Shown here one piece after another: positions 1 through 8,390 of a DNA stretch of 8,763 nucleotides. The notes under the pieces are model-generated. The model saw only the letters and a list, made by a program, of their open reading frames with translations. It had not been told where the DNA came from and made no database searches. The DNA is from Verrucomicrobiota bacterium (GTDB taxonomy: Bacteria; Verrucomicrobiota; Verrucomicrobiia; Verrucomicrobiales; Akkermansiaceae): positions 1 to 8,763 of the forward strand of contig JAPLUJ010000603.1 in the NCBI GenBank assembly GCA_026397695.1, written 5' to 3'. The position numbers and the translations under genes are program-made. The stretch's first letter is position 1, and every line of letters starts with the position of its first letter.

Positions 1-180
1 GTCCCGGGCGGGCGCGTCCTAACAACACTGGCGGTGGGGCAGGCAGGCTGGTGTGGGAGTTGCCACGGAGGGGCGGAACCGGAGCGAAGACAGCTAGCCA
101 TAGGCTACCCGCAGGGCGAGCACAGCGAGGCACTGCCCGCGCCACGGTGGCCAGGGGCATCCTTAACTAACAATCAAGCA
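1..180. other. Non-coding flank with overlapping hairpins
   Basis: No credible coding frame is seen here. The stretch lies beyond the 3' end of the minus-strand peptidase gene and may be the 3' flank of that gene or of a gene outside the window. It contains several small inverted repeats: TAGCC/GGCTA at 95-107, an interrupted CGC-A-GGGC / GCCCGCG pair at 110-117 and 135-141, and a nested TGCCC...GCCAC-G-GTGGC...GGGCA structure at 134-159. The last two overlap, so they would compete if transcribed. None is followed by a T-run on either strand. Confidence 0.4.
134..159 (-). terminator. Possible hairpin 3' of the S9 peptidase gene
   Basis: A two-part stem lies 22 bases past the peptidase stop codon. 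The inner arms GCCAC/GTGGC (141-145, 147-151) have a one-base loop and the outer arms are TGCCC/GGGCA (134-138, 155-159). On the minus strand it is not followed by a run of T, so a classical intrinsic terminator is not supported. It could be a transcript-end stabilising hairpin or chance. Confidence 0.2.
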
Positions 181-2559
<2,379 letters not shown>

Positions 2560-2586
2560 AGGTGTCGGAAGTATGTGATCGGATGT

Positions 2587-2603
2587 GGGCCATATCCTGG
2601 CCC
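2587..2603 (-). promoter_or_regulatory. Stem-loop in the 5' leader of the S9 peptidase gene
   Basis: A perfect 6-bp stem, GGGCCA/TGGCCC, with a five-base loop sits 28-44 bases upstream of the peptidase start codon. There is no T-run after it, so it is unlikely to be a terminator. It would fold in the leader RNA if transcription starts upstream. Its role is unknown. Confidence 0.25.
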
Positions 2604-2607
2604 CGGA

Positions 2608-2654
2608 AACATACCCAGCCACCCCGTACCACCAAGTTTTTTTTGAGGTGTCAA
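2608..2654 (-). promoter_or_regulatory. Weak candidate promoter(s) for the S9 peptidase gene
   Basis: On the minus strand a consensus -35 hexamer TTGACA (plus-strand 2649-2654) is followed by an A-run, but 17 bases later there is only a poor -10 (TGGTAC). A second pairing is TTGGTG (2630-2635), a 16-base spacer and TATGTT (2608-2613). Either would give a separate transcript for the peptidase rather than read-through from the barrel gene. Neither pairing is strong. Confidence 0.25.
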
Positions 2655-2694
2655 CGAAAGATCCAAATGTCCGGCAGGATGTGGCTTGCAGACG

Positions 2695-4392
2695 TTAGAA
2701 ACTGCGGCTGATGCTGAAACCGGTTTGGAAGGAATCCCAGGAATTTACCGTGCCGCCCGCACTGCTGTTCGAGTACACACCGCTCTGGTCGTAGTAACGG
2801 ACAAACACACTGGCGGTACCTGTATTCGCGAAAATGGGCATGCTGAGCGAACTGTCCAAACTCAAGGTGTTGCTGTCCGGCCTGCCCCCTGTAAGCCCTT
2901 TTGCCACAACCGCACTGCTGGTTAGATATGACACGCCGAGGTTCAAGGCAAACTGGCTGATCTGGCGGTGGTAGCCAAGACGCAATGCATTGCTTTCATA
3001 GAAAGCCCCCGGGCTCGAGGGATCGGCCTGCACATCCCGGTCATACGATAGATTCATCCCCCACAAGGGCGAGGCCTGATAGTTCAGCGTAATCGCTGCC
3101 GAAACCGTCGGATCCGCAGATTGCCCGTTGTCATATTCGGGAAAATCCATGGCCACCATGGAGGCCAGCGTCACTCTGCTGCCCAGTTGGTAATTCAGCG
3201 TGAGAGAGGGCCCGATTGACGTCCGGCCCGGTAGGGAAACACCGCCAGTGACGGGATCGCCGCTGTTGGAGGTGTAATGGATGCCAGGGCCGAACTCGGT
3301 CAGCACGGAATATTTCCACAACGCCGACACCCCGAGATCGAAATTGTTCGTGTCGCCATAATTGCCCCCGCTCCAAGTGGTGGAATTCTGGTCAGCATTT
3401 CCCGTCAGCCAGATGTCATTGGTGAGCCGATACCGGGCCGTCAGACCCGCATGGATGCTGGTGCTCTCAACGGTGGCGGATGATGCTGGGGATGAATTTT
3501 CGTTACTTCCTTGATCCCAGTCGATGCCGGCGCGGAGCGAAGCACTGAATTGGGGCCCCTGGTAATTCACCACCATGCTGGTACCCATGTTGACACGATT
3601 GAAATCCCCCTGATTGAAATTCTGATTGAAGTCATCGCTCGGGTTTCCACCAAAGGTCGTGTTATAGTTGTAATTGCGTGGGCTTCCCCGGTCCGAGTTG
3701 TAGCCGGCGGTAGCCGTAGCCGTGACCCTGCTCCCCTCGTAATTGGCGATCAAGCCGCCGCCCTGGCTGTAGCCACTGAAGTCCGACAGATTGCAATACT
3801 GGTCGTAACGACCGCGGTAATTGCCACCAAACGTGAACGGGTAACCCTTCGATAAATAACTCAGATCCGCTCCGAGACTGAAAAAATAATCGTCCTGCTG
3901 CTGCGAGCCGGAAGAAGCCTGACCACCTGCGACATTCGTGTCGTAGGTGCCGGTCAACGTGGCAGACATGCTGAAACCGCTTGGGTGGTCGTCCTTAAAC
4001 ACACTCCCTAGCGGCAAACCTGACATATTGGCGAAAAGTTCGCCCGTTTGGCTTGTAGCACTCGGATCGGCCGAAGCACTCGGCTGGTGGGACGCACCGG
4101 GCAGCACGGAGAAAGGATTGGTGGCTTCGGAAAACCCGGGAAATCCATCGGGCATGGCGGGCTCTATCGACTTGCCAGGGATATCCGGATCGCCGGGCAT
4201 GCTGGGCGGGCTGGGAATGTTCGGGTAACTGGGCACGTCCTGCACACGGGGTAATCCGCCATATCGAGCGGGTACTATTCCGCTATCGGTCTGGGCCGAC
4301 AAGCACGACTGCCCGACGGTCACCCATAGACAGCCAAGGCCGACAGGCACCATGCCTGGAAGGCGACGGATAATGGAATGAAGAGCTTGCAT
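2695..4392 (-). CDS. Exported outer-membrane beta-barrel protein, family not identified
   Basis: Protein of 565 residues. Residues 1-33 look like a signal peptide (hydrophobic core VPVGLGCLWVTVG, cleavage near LSA-Q). Residues about 47-100 are rich in proline and glycine (PSYPNIPSPPSMPG and similar). From about residue 139 to the end the chain shows alternating, glycine- and aromatic-rich amphipathic stretches with many Asn, Ser and Tyr residues and short turns, typical of transmembrane beta-strands. The last residue is phenylalanine (SISRSF), as in substrates of the BAM assembly machinery. I infer an outer-membrane barrel, perhaps a porin-like or surface protein, but no specific family or substrate is recognised. 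The start at 4390-4392 lacks a Shine-Dalgarno site; Met14 (4353) is an alternative that would shorten the signal peptide. An ordinary beta-rich secreted protein is the main alternative. Confidence 0.82.
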   Translation of the reverse strand: MQALHSIIRRLPGMVPVGLGCLWVTVGQSCLSAQTDSGIVPARYGGLPRVQDVPSYPNIPSPPSMPGDPDIPGKSIEPAMPDGFPGFSEATNPFSVLPGASHQPSASADPSATSQTGELFANMSGLPLGSVFKDDHPSGFSMSATLTGTYDTNVAGGQASSGSQQQDDYFFSLGADLSYLSKGYPFTFGGNYRGRYDQYCNLSDFSGYSQGGGLIANYEGSRVTATATAGYNSDRGSPRNYNYNTTFGGNPSDDFNQNFNQGDFNRVNMGTSMVVNYQGPQFSASLRAGIDWDQGSNENSSPASSATVESTSIHAGLTARYRLTNDIWLTGNADQNSTTWSGGNYGDTNNFDLGVSALWKYSVLTEFGPGIHYTSNSGDPVTGGVSLPGRTSIGPSLTLNYQLGSRVTLASMVAMDFPEYDNGQSADPTVSAAITLNYQASPLWGMNLSYDRDVQADPSSPGAFYESNALRLGYHRQISQFALNLGVSYLTSSAVVAKGLTGGRPDSNTLSLDSSLSMPIFANTGTASVFVRYYDQSGVYSNSSAGGTVNSWDSFQTGFSISRSF

Positions 4393-4677
4393 GACTACGG
4401 TGAACGGCTCAATGCGGACAAAGTAACAGAAGAAGTCCCATTATCCAAGCATTAAATAACGATTTTATTCAGGCCCCTAAAACAAGCCTCAAACCCCGGT
4501 TAGCGACGGTTCAAAACCGGAAGTGAGGTTTGATGCTGAAGCGGATTTAGGACCGGTAGTCTGCTTTGCGGAAGTCGCTGGTTACGACAAGGAAACCAAT
4601 AGTGATGCCGTGAGCGAGCGGGTGGACGCCGTTGCAACAGCCGGGGTTGGTTTCATATGAGGGTCATTCCGACGTGG
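4393..4677. other. Intergenic region upstream of the beta-barrel gene
   Basis: This 285-bp gap is more AT-rich near 4430-4480 than its surroundings, consistent with a promoter for the barrel gene. It carries two overlapping inverted repeats, CCGGTT/AACCGG (4496-4501 and 4515-4520) and CGGTT/AACCG (4507-4519), without a T-run. The half nearer the broken gene (4547-4663) holds short open stretches that could be decayed coding sequence. Confidence 0.4.
4440..4445 (-). promoter_or_regulatory. Candidate -10 element for the beta-barrel gene
   Basis: The minus strand reads TTGGATAATGG, giving GATAAT (five of six matches to TATAAT) about 48 bases before the start codon in an AT-rich patch. The matching -35 region is weak, so this is only a candidate. 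Confidence 0.3.
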
Positions 4678-5072
4678 TCATTTTTTTGTAACGCTCACCT
4701 TGACGCGCTGCTCGTCGTGTTTGAGCTTGAGCAAGAGCAGGCCTTCGGCATTCGTTTTCCAGCCCTCCTGGGCGGTGTCGAGATTGTCGGTCCAGGCAAC
4801 AACACTACCGGCTTTCCGGACCTCGGTGATGGGTCCAAGGCCGGCGATCGTCGCATAACTGGTTTCGCCGGCGGAGTATTCCAGTTCAAGTGAAACGCTG
4901 TGGCCCCGACCGGCCAGAGCGGCGGATTTGAGGATGGCGGCGGTGTTGACATGGATGCGTTTGCCGTCTGCCTGCAATACTCTGGTATTGACCTCGACAC
5001 CCAGCCCGCGCATCAGAAAGATGCCCTTCATATACAGTTCCGGTTCCCACGCCGCGCCTCCGTACTTATTAG
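4678..5072 (-). pseudogene. C-terminal fragment of the IS-disrupted secreted protein gene
   Basis: This is the 3' part of the gene whose other pieces lie right of the insertion sequence. From the junction (ANKYGGAAWEPELYMKG) to the stop at 4678-4680 it reads about 130 residues, ending KVSVTKK. The first half continues a probable helical domain. From about VLQADGKRIHV the chain looks like a terminal beta-rich region. The longer open frame to 5445 is an artefact: upstream of 5072 it is simply the antisense of the transposase. Met codons in YMKGIFLMRG could start a fragment, but no ribosome site is evident. I recognise no catalytic motif. The family looks like large secreted, possibly carbohydrate-active, proteins of Planctomycetota and Verrucomicrobiota; that is inference. 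Confidence 0.8.
5068..5072. repeat. Target-site duplication ATTAG (left copy)
   Basis: ATTAG immediately precedes the left inverted repeat and recurs immediately after the right one at 6612-6616. Duplications of 4-5 bp are usual for the IS1380 family. Deleting one copy with the element restores the interrupted reading frame, which supports a length of 5. Confidence 0.9.
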
Positions 5073-5090
5073 CCCGAAATCCGAAGTTAG
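5073..5090 (+). repeat. Left terminal inverted repeat of the IS
   Basis: CCCGAAATCCGAAGTTAG is identical to the reverse complement of 6594-6611. Homology stops right after base 18. Read on the minus strand, this end joins the element to the C-terminal fragment. Confidence 0.93.
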
Positions 5091-5095
5091 AAAAG

Positions 5096-5173
5096 GCATC
5101 GTTTGGCGTCAGGCATTGTGGTAGAAGGGTTGTGTTGACTAACCACACACCACACCCCTTCACCAAACGATGC
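5096..5173 (+). promoter_or_regulatory. Inverted repeat sequestering the transposase start codon
   Basis: GCATCGTTTGG at 5096-5106 is the exact complement of CCAAACGATGC at 5163-5173, and the second arm contains the transposase ATG (5170-5172). Inside the 56-base loop a second pairing, GAAGGG (5124-5129) with CCCTTC (5156-5161), could extend the structure. In an RNA that starts upstream of 5096 the start codon would lie within an 11-bp stem. No Shine-Dalgarno site precedes the ATG. Such start-masking stems are known from other insertion sequences (IS10, IS50) as protection against read-through transcription; applying that here is inference. Confidence 0.5.
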
Positions 5174-6582
5174 AAACATCCTGTAACCCGGTCTTTCCCA
5201 GCCGGCAAGTCCAACTCACCACCACCACCAAGCCAGTCACCCCGTTCGGCGGCTTGGTCAGTCTCATCGCCTTCTTCGAGCGGATCGGCCTGGCCGGGCA
5301 GATCAGTGGGCTGATGCCCTTTGTCTACACCAGCCCCAACGCGATTCCTCCGGCTCAAACCCTCATGGCTTTCATGGTGTCGGTGGTGGCCGGAGCCCGC
5401 CGCCTCGCCCACACCGACTGGCTGCGCGCCGACAAGGCTCTGCACGCGCTGCTGGGCATTGCCCGTTTTCCAGGCACCGACACGGTGCGCAATCTATTCG
5501 CCCGCTTCCGGCAATGCCACATCGAGGAGTTCTGGCGTCCGCTGTGGAAATGGCTGCTCGCCCTGTCATGGCCCGTTCCGGCGCAGGGCTTCAGTCTGGA
5601 TCTGGACAGCACGGTGTTCCAGCGCAGCGGCCAACAGGAAGGAGCCAAGCGCGGCTACAACCCGACACGGCCCGGACGCCACAGCCACCATCCGTTGCTG
5701 GCTTTCCTCGCCGAGGCTCCGCTGGTTCTCCATGCCTGGCTGCGCAGCGGCAACACCGGCACCGCGCGCGGCGTGACGGCCTTTCTAACCGAAGCGCTCG
5801 CGTTGATGCCCGCCGGGTGGAGCTTGCGCACCGTGCGGGCCGATTCGGGCTTTTTCGAGAACGCGCTGCTGAGCTTCCTGGAAGTGCGCGGCATTCCCTA
5901 CATTGTCGTGGCCCGCCTGACCCAGACGGTCAAGCGCAAGGCTGCCGGACTGGCGTCTTGGACGCCCATCGACGAAAACTATGCCTGGGCGCGCTTCACG
6001 CTCAAACTCCAAGGCTGGACCGAACCCCGTGAGTTCTTCGCCATTCGCGAGCGAGTCAGGGAAAACAAGAACGCCGTGGGTCGGCGGCTCATCGAAGTGG
6101 AGGGATACACGTTCCGCGTCTTCGTGACCAATCGCCAGGGTGACGGGGCCGAACTCTGGCGCGACTACAACCAGCGCGCCTGCATCGAGCAGCACATCGA
6201 AGAGCTCAAGAACGATCTGCAAGCCGACGGCTTTTGCATGCAGGACTTCTATGCCACCGAGAGCGCATTCCTGGCCGTATGCTTCACCTACAACCTGCTC
6301 AGCCTCTATCAGCACGCGAGTGCTCCCGAGCAGCGCAAGACTGGCTTCCGGCGTCCGGCCACGCTCCGGGCGGCGGTGTTCATCGGTGGCGCGATCCTGG
6401 GTAATAGAAGTCGCACACCCGTGCTCTATATCGCTGAAAGTTGGGGTGGACTCGATAAGCACAAACCCTTGCTGGACAATGTTTTGAGCTGGCCCGAGGC
6501 AACTTCTCCGACGTTGCCTCCAGATGATCTAGGACCCGACTCTTCCGAATCCTCACAGCCGCCCATCCGCCACGCAGCCTAG
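5170..6582 (+). CDS. IS1380-family DDE transposase
   Basis: Transposase of 470 residues that catalyses cut-and-paste movement of its own element. The RNase H-like core shows the acidic residues: Asp146 in DLDST, Asp225 in VRADSGF and Glu340 within YNQRACIEQHIEELK. The last matches the Y-(2)-R-(3)-E-(6)-K signature exactly (Y333, R336, E340, K347). The N-terminal ~130 residues are helical and probably DNA-binding. The length is normal for the family and no frameshift is visible, so it appears functional. The stop codon lies 11 bases inside the right inverted repeat. The start at 5170 is the first ATG in frame and has no visible ribosome site; it lies in a stem with 5096-5106. The antisense strand has long open frames of up to 225 codons, which are shadows caused by high GC. 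Confidence 0.95.
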   Translation: MQTSCNPVFPSRQVQLTTTTKPVTPFGGLVSLIAFFERIGLAGQISGLMPFVYTSPNAIPPAQTLMAFMVSVVAGARRLAHTDWLRADKALHALLGIARFPGTDTVRNLFARFRQCHIEEFWRPLWKWLLALSWPVPAQGFSLDLDSTVFQRSGQQEGAKRGYNPTRPGRHSHHPLLAFLAEAPLVLHAWLRSGNTGTARGVTAFLTEALALMPAGWSLRTVRADSGFFENALLSFLEVRGIPYIVVARLTQTVKRKAAGLASWTPIDENYAWARFTLKLQGWTEPREFFAIRERVRENKNAVGRRLIEVEGYTFRVFVTNRQGDGAELWRDYNQRACIEQHIEELKNDLQADGFCMQDFYATESAFLAVCFTYNLLSLYQHASAPEQRKTGFRRPATLRAAVFIGGAILGNRSRTPVLYIAESWGGLDKHKPLLDNVLSWPEATSPTLPPDDLGPDSSESSQPPIRHAA

Positions 6583-6593
6583 CCCAAAATTAG

Positions 6594-6611
6594 CTAACTT
6601 CGGATTTCGGG
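6594..6611 (-). repeat. Right terminal inverted repeat of the IS
   Basis: CTAACTTCGGATTTCGGG is the exact complement of the left end. Read on the minus strand it adds PEIRS and a TAG stop to the interrupted gene, truncating it. An extra ATTAG also abuts its inner side at 6589-6593, probably by chance. Confidence 0.93.
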
Positions 6612-6616
6612 ATTAG
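6612..6616. repeat. Target-site duplication ATTAG (right copy)
   Basis: This is the direct repeat of 5068-5072, immediately outside the right inverted repeat. It encodes part of the Thr-Asn of the host gene (LETN) at the junction. Confidence 0.9.
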
Positions 6617-7072
6617 TTTCAAGATACAGAGCATCGGCATACAATCCTGGTATTTTGTCCTTTTGCACCGACATTTGCTCAATGCCGCTGTCCATTATCC
6701 CCCCACCGATGGCGCCCCACGGGAAACTCTGGTCGTATTCCGCCAGCTTGAGGAGCCAGTATCCGTAGGGAAGACCGCACCACTGAACCGGTGCCCCGAA
6801 CCAGGCATTTCCCGCAGGTCTTCCATTCCAATAGGCGCTGATGCCGAAGACCGCGATAGTGGAGAACTTCATTATCGGGCGGTCCGGAGCTTCCCAAGAA
6901 TACACAAATGGCAAACCGGATTTCGCCCAGTATTTGGCCTTCTCCAGATACTGCTTCTCACCGGTAACCTGATAGCCTTCCAGATAGCACCAGATACTCA
7001 TGCCACGGCAACAGATGGCTGCGGACGGCACAGGCGGGGGGAAACTTCGTATCAAAGGGTATGGAACGAGAG

Positions 7073-7354
7073 TCAAGATTTACCGTCATGAACCGAGACC
7101 ACAGCGGCCGTATAGCCGTCCTGGTTGCGCTCAAAAACCATGCGCAGATTCTGGTTCTCGAGGATGACGTTCTGGTTCGCGTCAATCCTTGCCGCAGCTG
7201 CTTGCGGGCGGGACAAAGATGTTGGTTCCGCCTGGGCGGCCACAGCCAGGGCGACGATGACCGGAACTCCAACTGCCAGACCCGGCAATCGAGCAAGGAA
7301 CGAGTTGATAGACACGGGCAAGGCACGCAGTGGTTTTTTGGTGTGGATGCTCAT
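7073..7354 (-). pseudogene. N-terminal (signal peptide) fragment of the disrupted secreted protein gene
   Basis: This is a 93-codon ORF. Met1 (MSIHTKK) begins a basic n-region followed by the hydrophobic core LAVGVPVIVALAVA and a likely cleavage at AQA-E. The mature start reads QNVILENQNLRMVF and VVSVHDGKS, then TGA at 7073-7075. The ILENQNLRMVF phrase looks like the opening strand of a large beta-sandwich, far too short here to be complete. The middle fragment begins at once in another frame, so either a 1-base indel or an internal deletion occurred near 7073-7082. The start is uncertain: an in-frame ATG at 7406-7408 lies 13 bases after a strong AAGGAGG and would add 18 residues. I chose 7354 because it gives a normal signal peptide. 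The gene lies downstream of, and on the same strand as, the TauE/SafE gene. Confidence 0.72.
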
Positions 7355-7413
7355 GATGACGATTGTTTGGGTCGATGCGCTGTCCAACCTATGCCTCTGA
7401 CGTCGCATGGCAA
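7351..7413 (-). CDS. Possible 20-codon leader ORF with strong RBS, overlapping the next start
   Basis: A TTG at 7411-7413, eight bases after AAGGAGG (7422-7428), opens a 20-codon frame (LPCDVRGIGWTAHRPKQSSS). It ends in TGA at 7351-7353, overlapping the ATG at 7352-7354 of the secreted-protein fragment as ATGA. Such an overlap can couple translation. No sequence homology supports it as a real peptide. The alternative is that the same ribosome site serves the in-frame ATG at 7406-7408 directly. Confidence 0.25.
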   Translation of the reverse strand: MPCDVRGIGWTAHRPKQSSS

Positions 7414-7421
7414 GATTTCAT

Positions 7422-7428
7422 CCTCCTT
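7422..7428 (-). promoter_or_regulatory. Strong Shine-Dalgarno site ahead of the disrupted gene
   Basis: The minus strand reads AAGGAGG, a full anti-16S match and the clearest one in the window. It is eight bases from a TTG (7411-7413), 13 from the ATG at 7406-7408 and 67 from the ATG at 7352-7354. It therefore bears on which start the broken gene used. Confidence 0.5.
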
Positions 7429-7475
7429 GGCAGGGCTATCAGGGAGTGCGGGAAAACCGTTGGCATTGAGGCACT

Positions 7476-8222
7476 TCACCAAAACAACAAGCGCATTCCG
7501 GCCAGCGTGGAAAAAACCACGATCATCCATTCGAACGCAGCCTGTGGCACGTGCCGGATCAACCATTTCCCGCCGAAGATCCCGAGCACCACCCCCGGCA
7601 ACAGGCGGGCATTCTCCCACAGACTCTCCTGGGTGATCAGCGCCAGGCGCGTGTTGAGCGGCACCTTGATCAGGTTGATCAGCAGGAAAAACCTCGCGCC
7701 AATCCCGATGAGTTCCATTTTTGGCACCTTGCGTGCCGTTAGATAGAGCTGGATCACCGGCCCCGCCGCGTTGGCCAGCATCGTCGCGAAACCACCCAGC
7801 ACTCCCGCCCCCAGACCGAATCCCTGCGATTCCACCCAGCGGTCGAACACCTCCGGATGCCAGCGCCGGGACACCTGCAAGGCCACCATCAACAAGACAC
7901 AAGCACCGATGACCCGCCGTGCCGCGGCATCCGGAATCCAGCCCAGCATCCACCAGCCGATTGCCAACCCCGCCAAGGTTGGTCCTAACAAGCGCCCCAC
8001 CGGCCGCCACGACCCGTGTTGCAGAAACGCCGGATAGGCCATCAAGTCCGCCGCGATCAACAACGGCAGGGCCAGGCCCACCGACGCCTTCGCCCCATAC
8101 AAATCGGCCAACAGAAACACCGACACCATCGAGATGCCGCTGAACCCCGACTTGGACAAGCCGATGCAAAACGCCGCTAACAGTGCCATCAGGTAAAACG
8201 CCGACATCCCGCCGCAATCCAT
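7476..8222 (-). CDS. TauE/SafE-family (sulfite exporter-type) membrane protein
   Basis: Integral membrane protein of 248 residues with about eight hydrophobic segments, roughly at residues 6-24, 30-48, 49-66, 78-96, 106-123, 142-160, 183-203 and 213-247. The first helix motif GLSKSGFSGISMVSVFLLAD and the second-half GVLGGFATMLANAAGPVIQLYL are the paired half-repeats of TauE/SafE transporters. Members export sulfite, sulfoacetate or other organosulfur anions; many have unknown substrates. Length is normal. The start is ambiguous: the ATG at 8220-8222 has a GGGGGGA eight bases upstream and is preferred; the ATG at 8205-8207 and a TTG at 8250-8252 are alternatives. It is divergent from the FGE-type gene and upstream of the broken secreted-protein gene on the same strand (121-bp gap). 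A long overlapping frame (7351-8346) on the same strand is a high-GC shadow. Confidence 0.88.
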   Translation of the reverse strand: MDCGGMSAFYLMALLAAFCIGLSKSGFSGISMVSVFLLADLYGAKASVGLALPLLIAADLMAYPAFLQHGSWRPVGRLLGPTLAGLAIGWWMLGWIPDAAARRVIGACVLLMVALQVSRRWHPEVFDRWVESQGFGLGAGVLGGFATMLANAAGPVIQLYLTARKVPKMELIGIGARFFLLINLIKVPLNTRLALITQESLWENARLLPGVVLGIFGGKWLIRHVPQAAFEWMIVVFSTLAGMRLLFW

Positions 8223-8265
8223 CCGTGGATCCCCCCCGGCTAGCAAGAACAAAGCCGCTTTTCAC

Positions 8266-8277
8266 TTTCCATGGAAA
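8266..8277. promoter_or_regulatory. 12-bp perfect palindrome, possible operator
   Basis: TTTCCATGGAAA lies 44-55 bases upstream of the preferred TauE/SafE start, in the divergent intergenic region. Its dyad symmetry could suit a dimeric repressor, but no regulator gene or second copy is visible. Confidence 0.25.
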
Positions 8278-8326
8278 CCCGGATAAATAACAATGAAACC
8301 GGAAGTGCTTGACGGCTCCACCTTGA

Positions 8327-8336
8327 AGCCCGGGCT
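8327..8336. promoter_or_regulatory. 10-bp palindrome in the divergent intergenic region
   Basis: AGCCCGGGCT is self-complementary and lies 26 bases before the candidate -35 of the FGE-type gene. GC-rich palindromes of this length arise often by chance in such DNA. Confidence 0.15.
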
Positions 8337-8361
8337 GCCTTGGCATTGTCGGATTTGGTGC

Positions 8362-8390
8362 TTGGAATTCAAGGCTTTTTCTTTTATCCT
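8362..8390 (+). promoter_or_regulatory. Candidate sigma70-type promoter for the FGE-family gene
   Basis: TTGGAA (8362-8367, four of six matches to TTGACA) and TATCCT (8385-8390, four of six to TATAAT) are separated by exactly 17 bases with a T-rich spacer. Transcription would start near 8397, giving a leader of about 60 bases. Confidence 0.4.

Larger units (their letters stand above)
5073..6611 (+). mobile_element. Complete IS1380-family insertion sequence (1539 bp)
   Basis: The element is bounded by perfect 18-bp inverted repeats (CCCGAAATCCGAAGTTAG and its complement), flanked by direct ATTAG repeats, and carries one intact transposase gene. Ends starting CCC and a size near 1.5 kb fit the IS1380 family. 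It sits inside, and antisense to, a secreted-protein gene. The intact repeats, duplication and transposase suggest a recent and possibly still mobile insertion. I cannot assign a named IS. Confidence 0.93.
6594..7076 (-). pseudogene. Middle fragment of the IS-disrupted secreted protein gene
   Basis: About 155 host-encoded residues ending LETN at the insertion site, then PEIRS-stop from the IS end. The chain is rich in Trp, Tyr and Gly and helical in character: GMSIWCYLEGYQVTGEKQYL, YWAKSGLPFVYSW, then a VQWCGLPYGYWLLKLAEYD stretch. This pattern suggests a six-hairpin/alpha-alpha-toroid-like domain as in polysaccharide-active proteins, but I cannot name a family or see a catalytic residue. No good start codon exists: the frame opens with a TTG at 7074-7076 after a stop at 7080-7082, so this is not an independent gene. 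It lies one base out of frame with the signal-peptide fragment. Joining it to the C-terminal fragment across the IS is exact. Confidence 0.78.

Noticed and set aside
5073..5445. N-terminal half of the minus-strand ORF running from 5445 to 4678
   Set aside because: This part is antisense IS and transposase sequence fused by chance to the real C-terminal host fragment. It is not a chimeric gene.
5785..6462. 225-codon ORF antisense to the transposase
   Set aside because: It mirrors the codon structure of a transposase with intact catalytic motifs. Nothing independent supports it.
6589..6593. Extra ATTAG abutting the inner side of the right inverted repeat
   Set aside because: A 5-base match is expected by chance. 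The outer copies alone explain the junction and the restored frame.
7471..7475. Possible terminator after the TauE/SafE stop
   Set aside because: Only a 5-bp AGTGC/GCACT pair with a long loop and no T-run is present.
7351..8346. 331-codon minus-strand ORF overlapping the TauE/SafE gene
   Set aside because: It is Gly/Val/Arg-rich with no domain pattern, and the overlapping frame has clear TauE/SafE half-repeats and membrane segments. It is a high-GC shadow.
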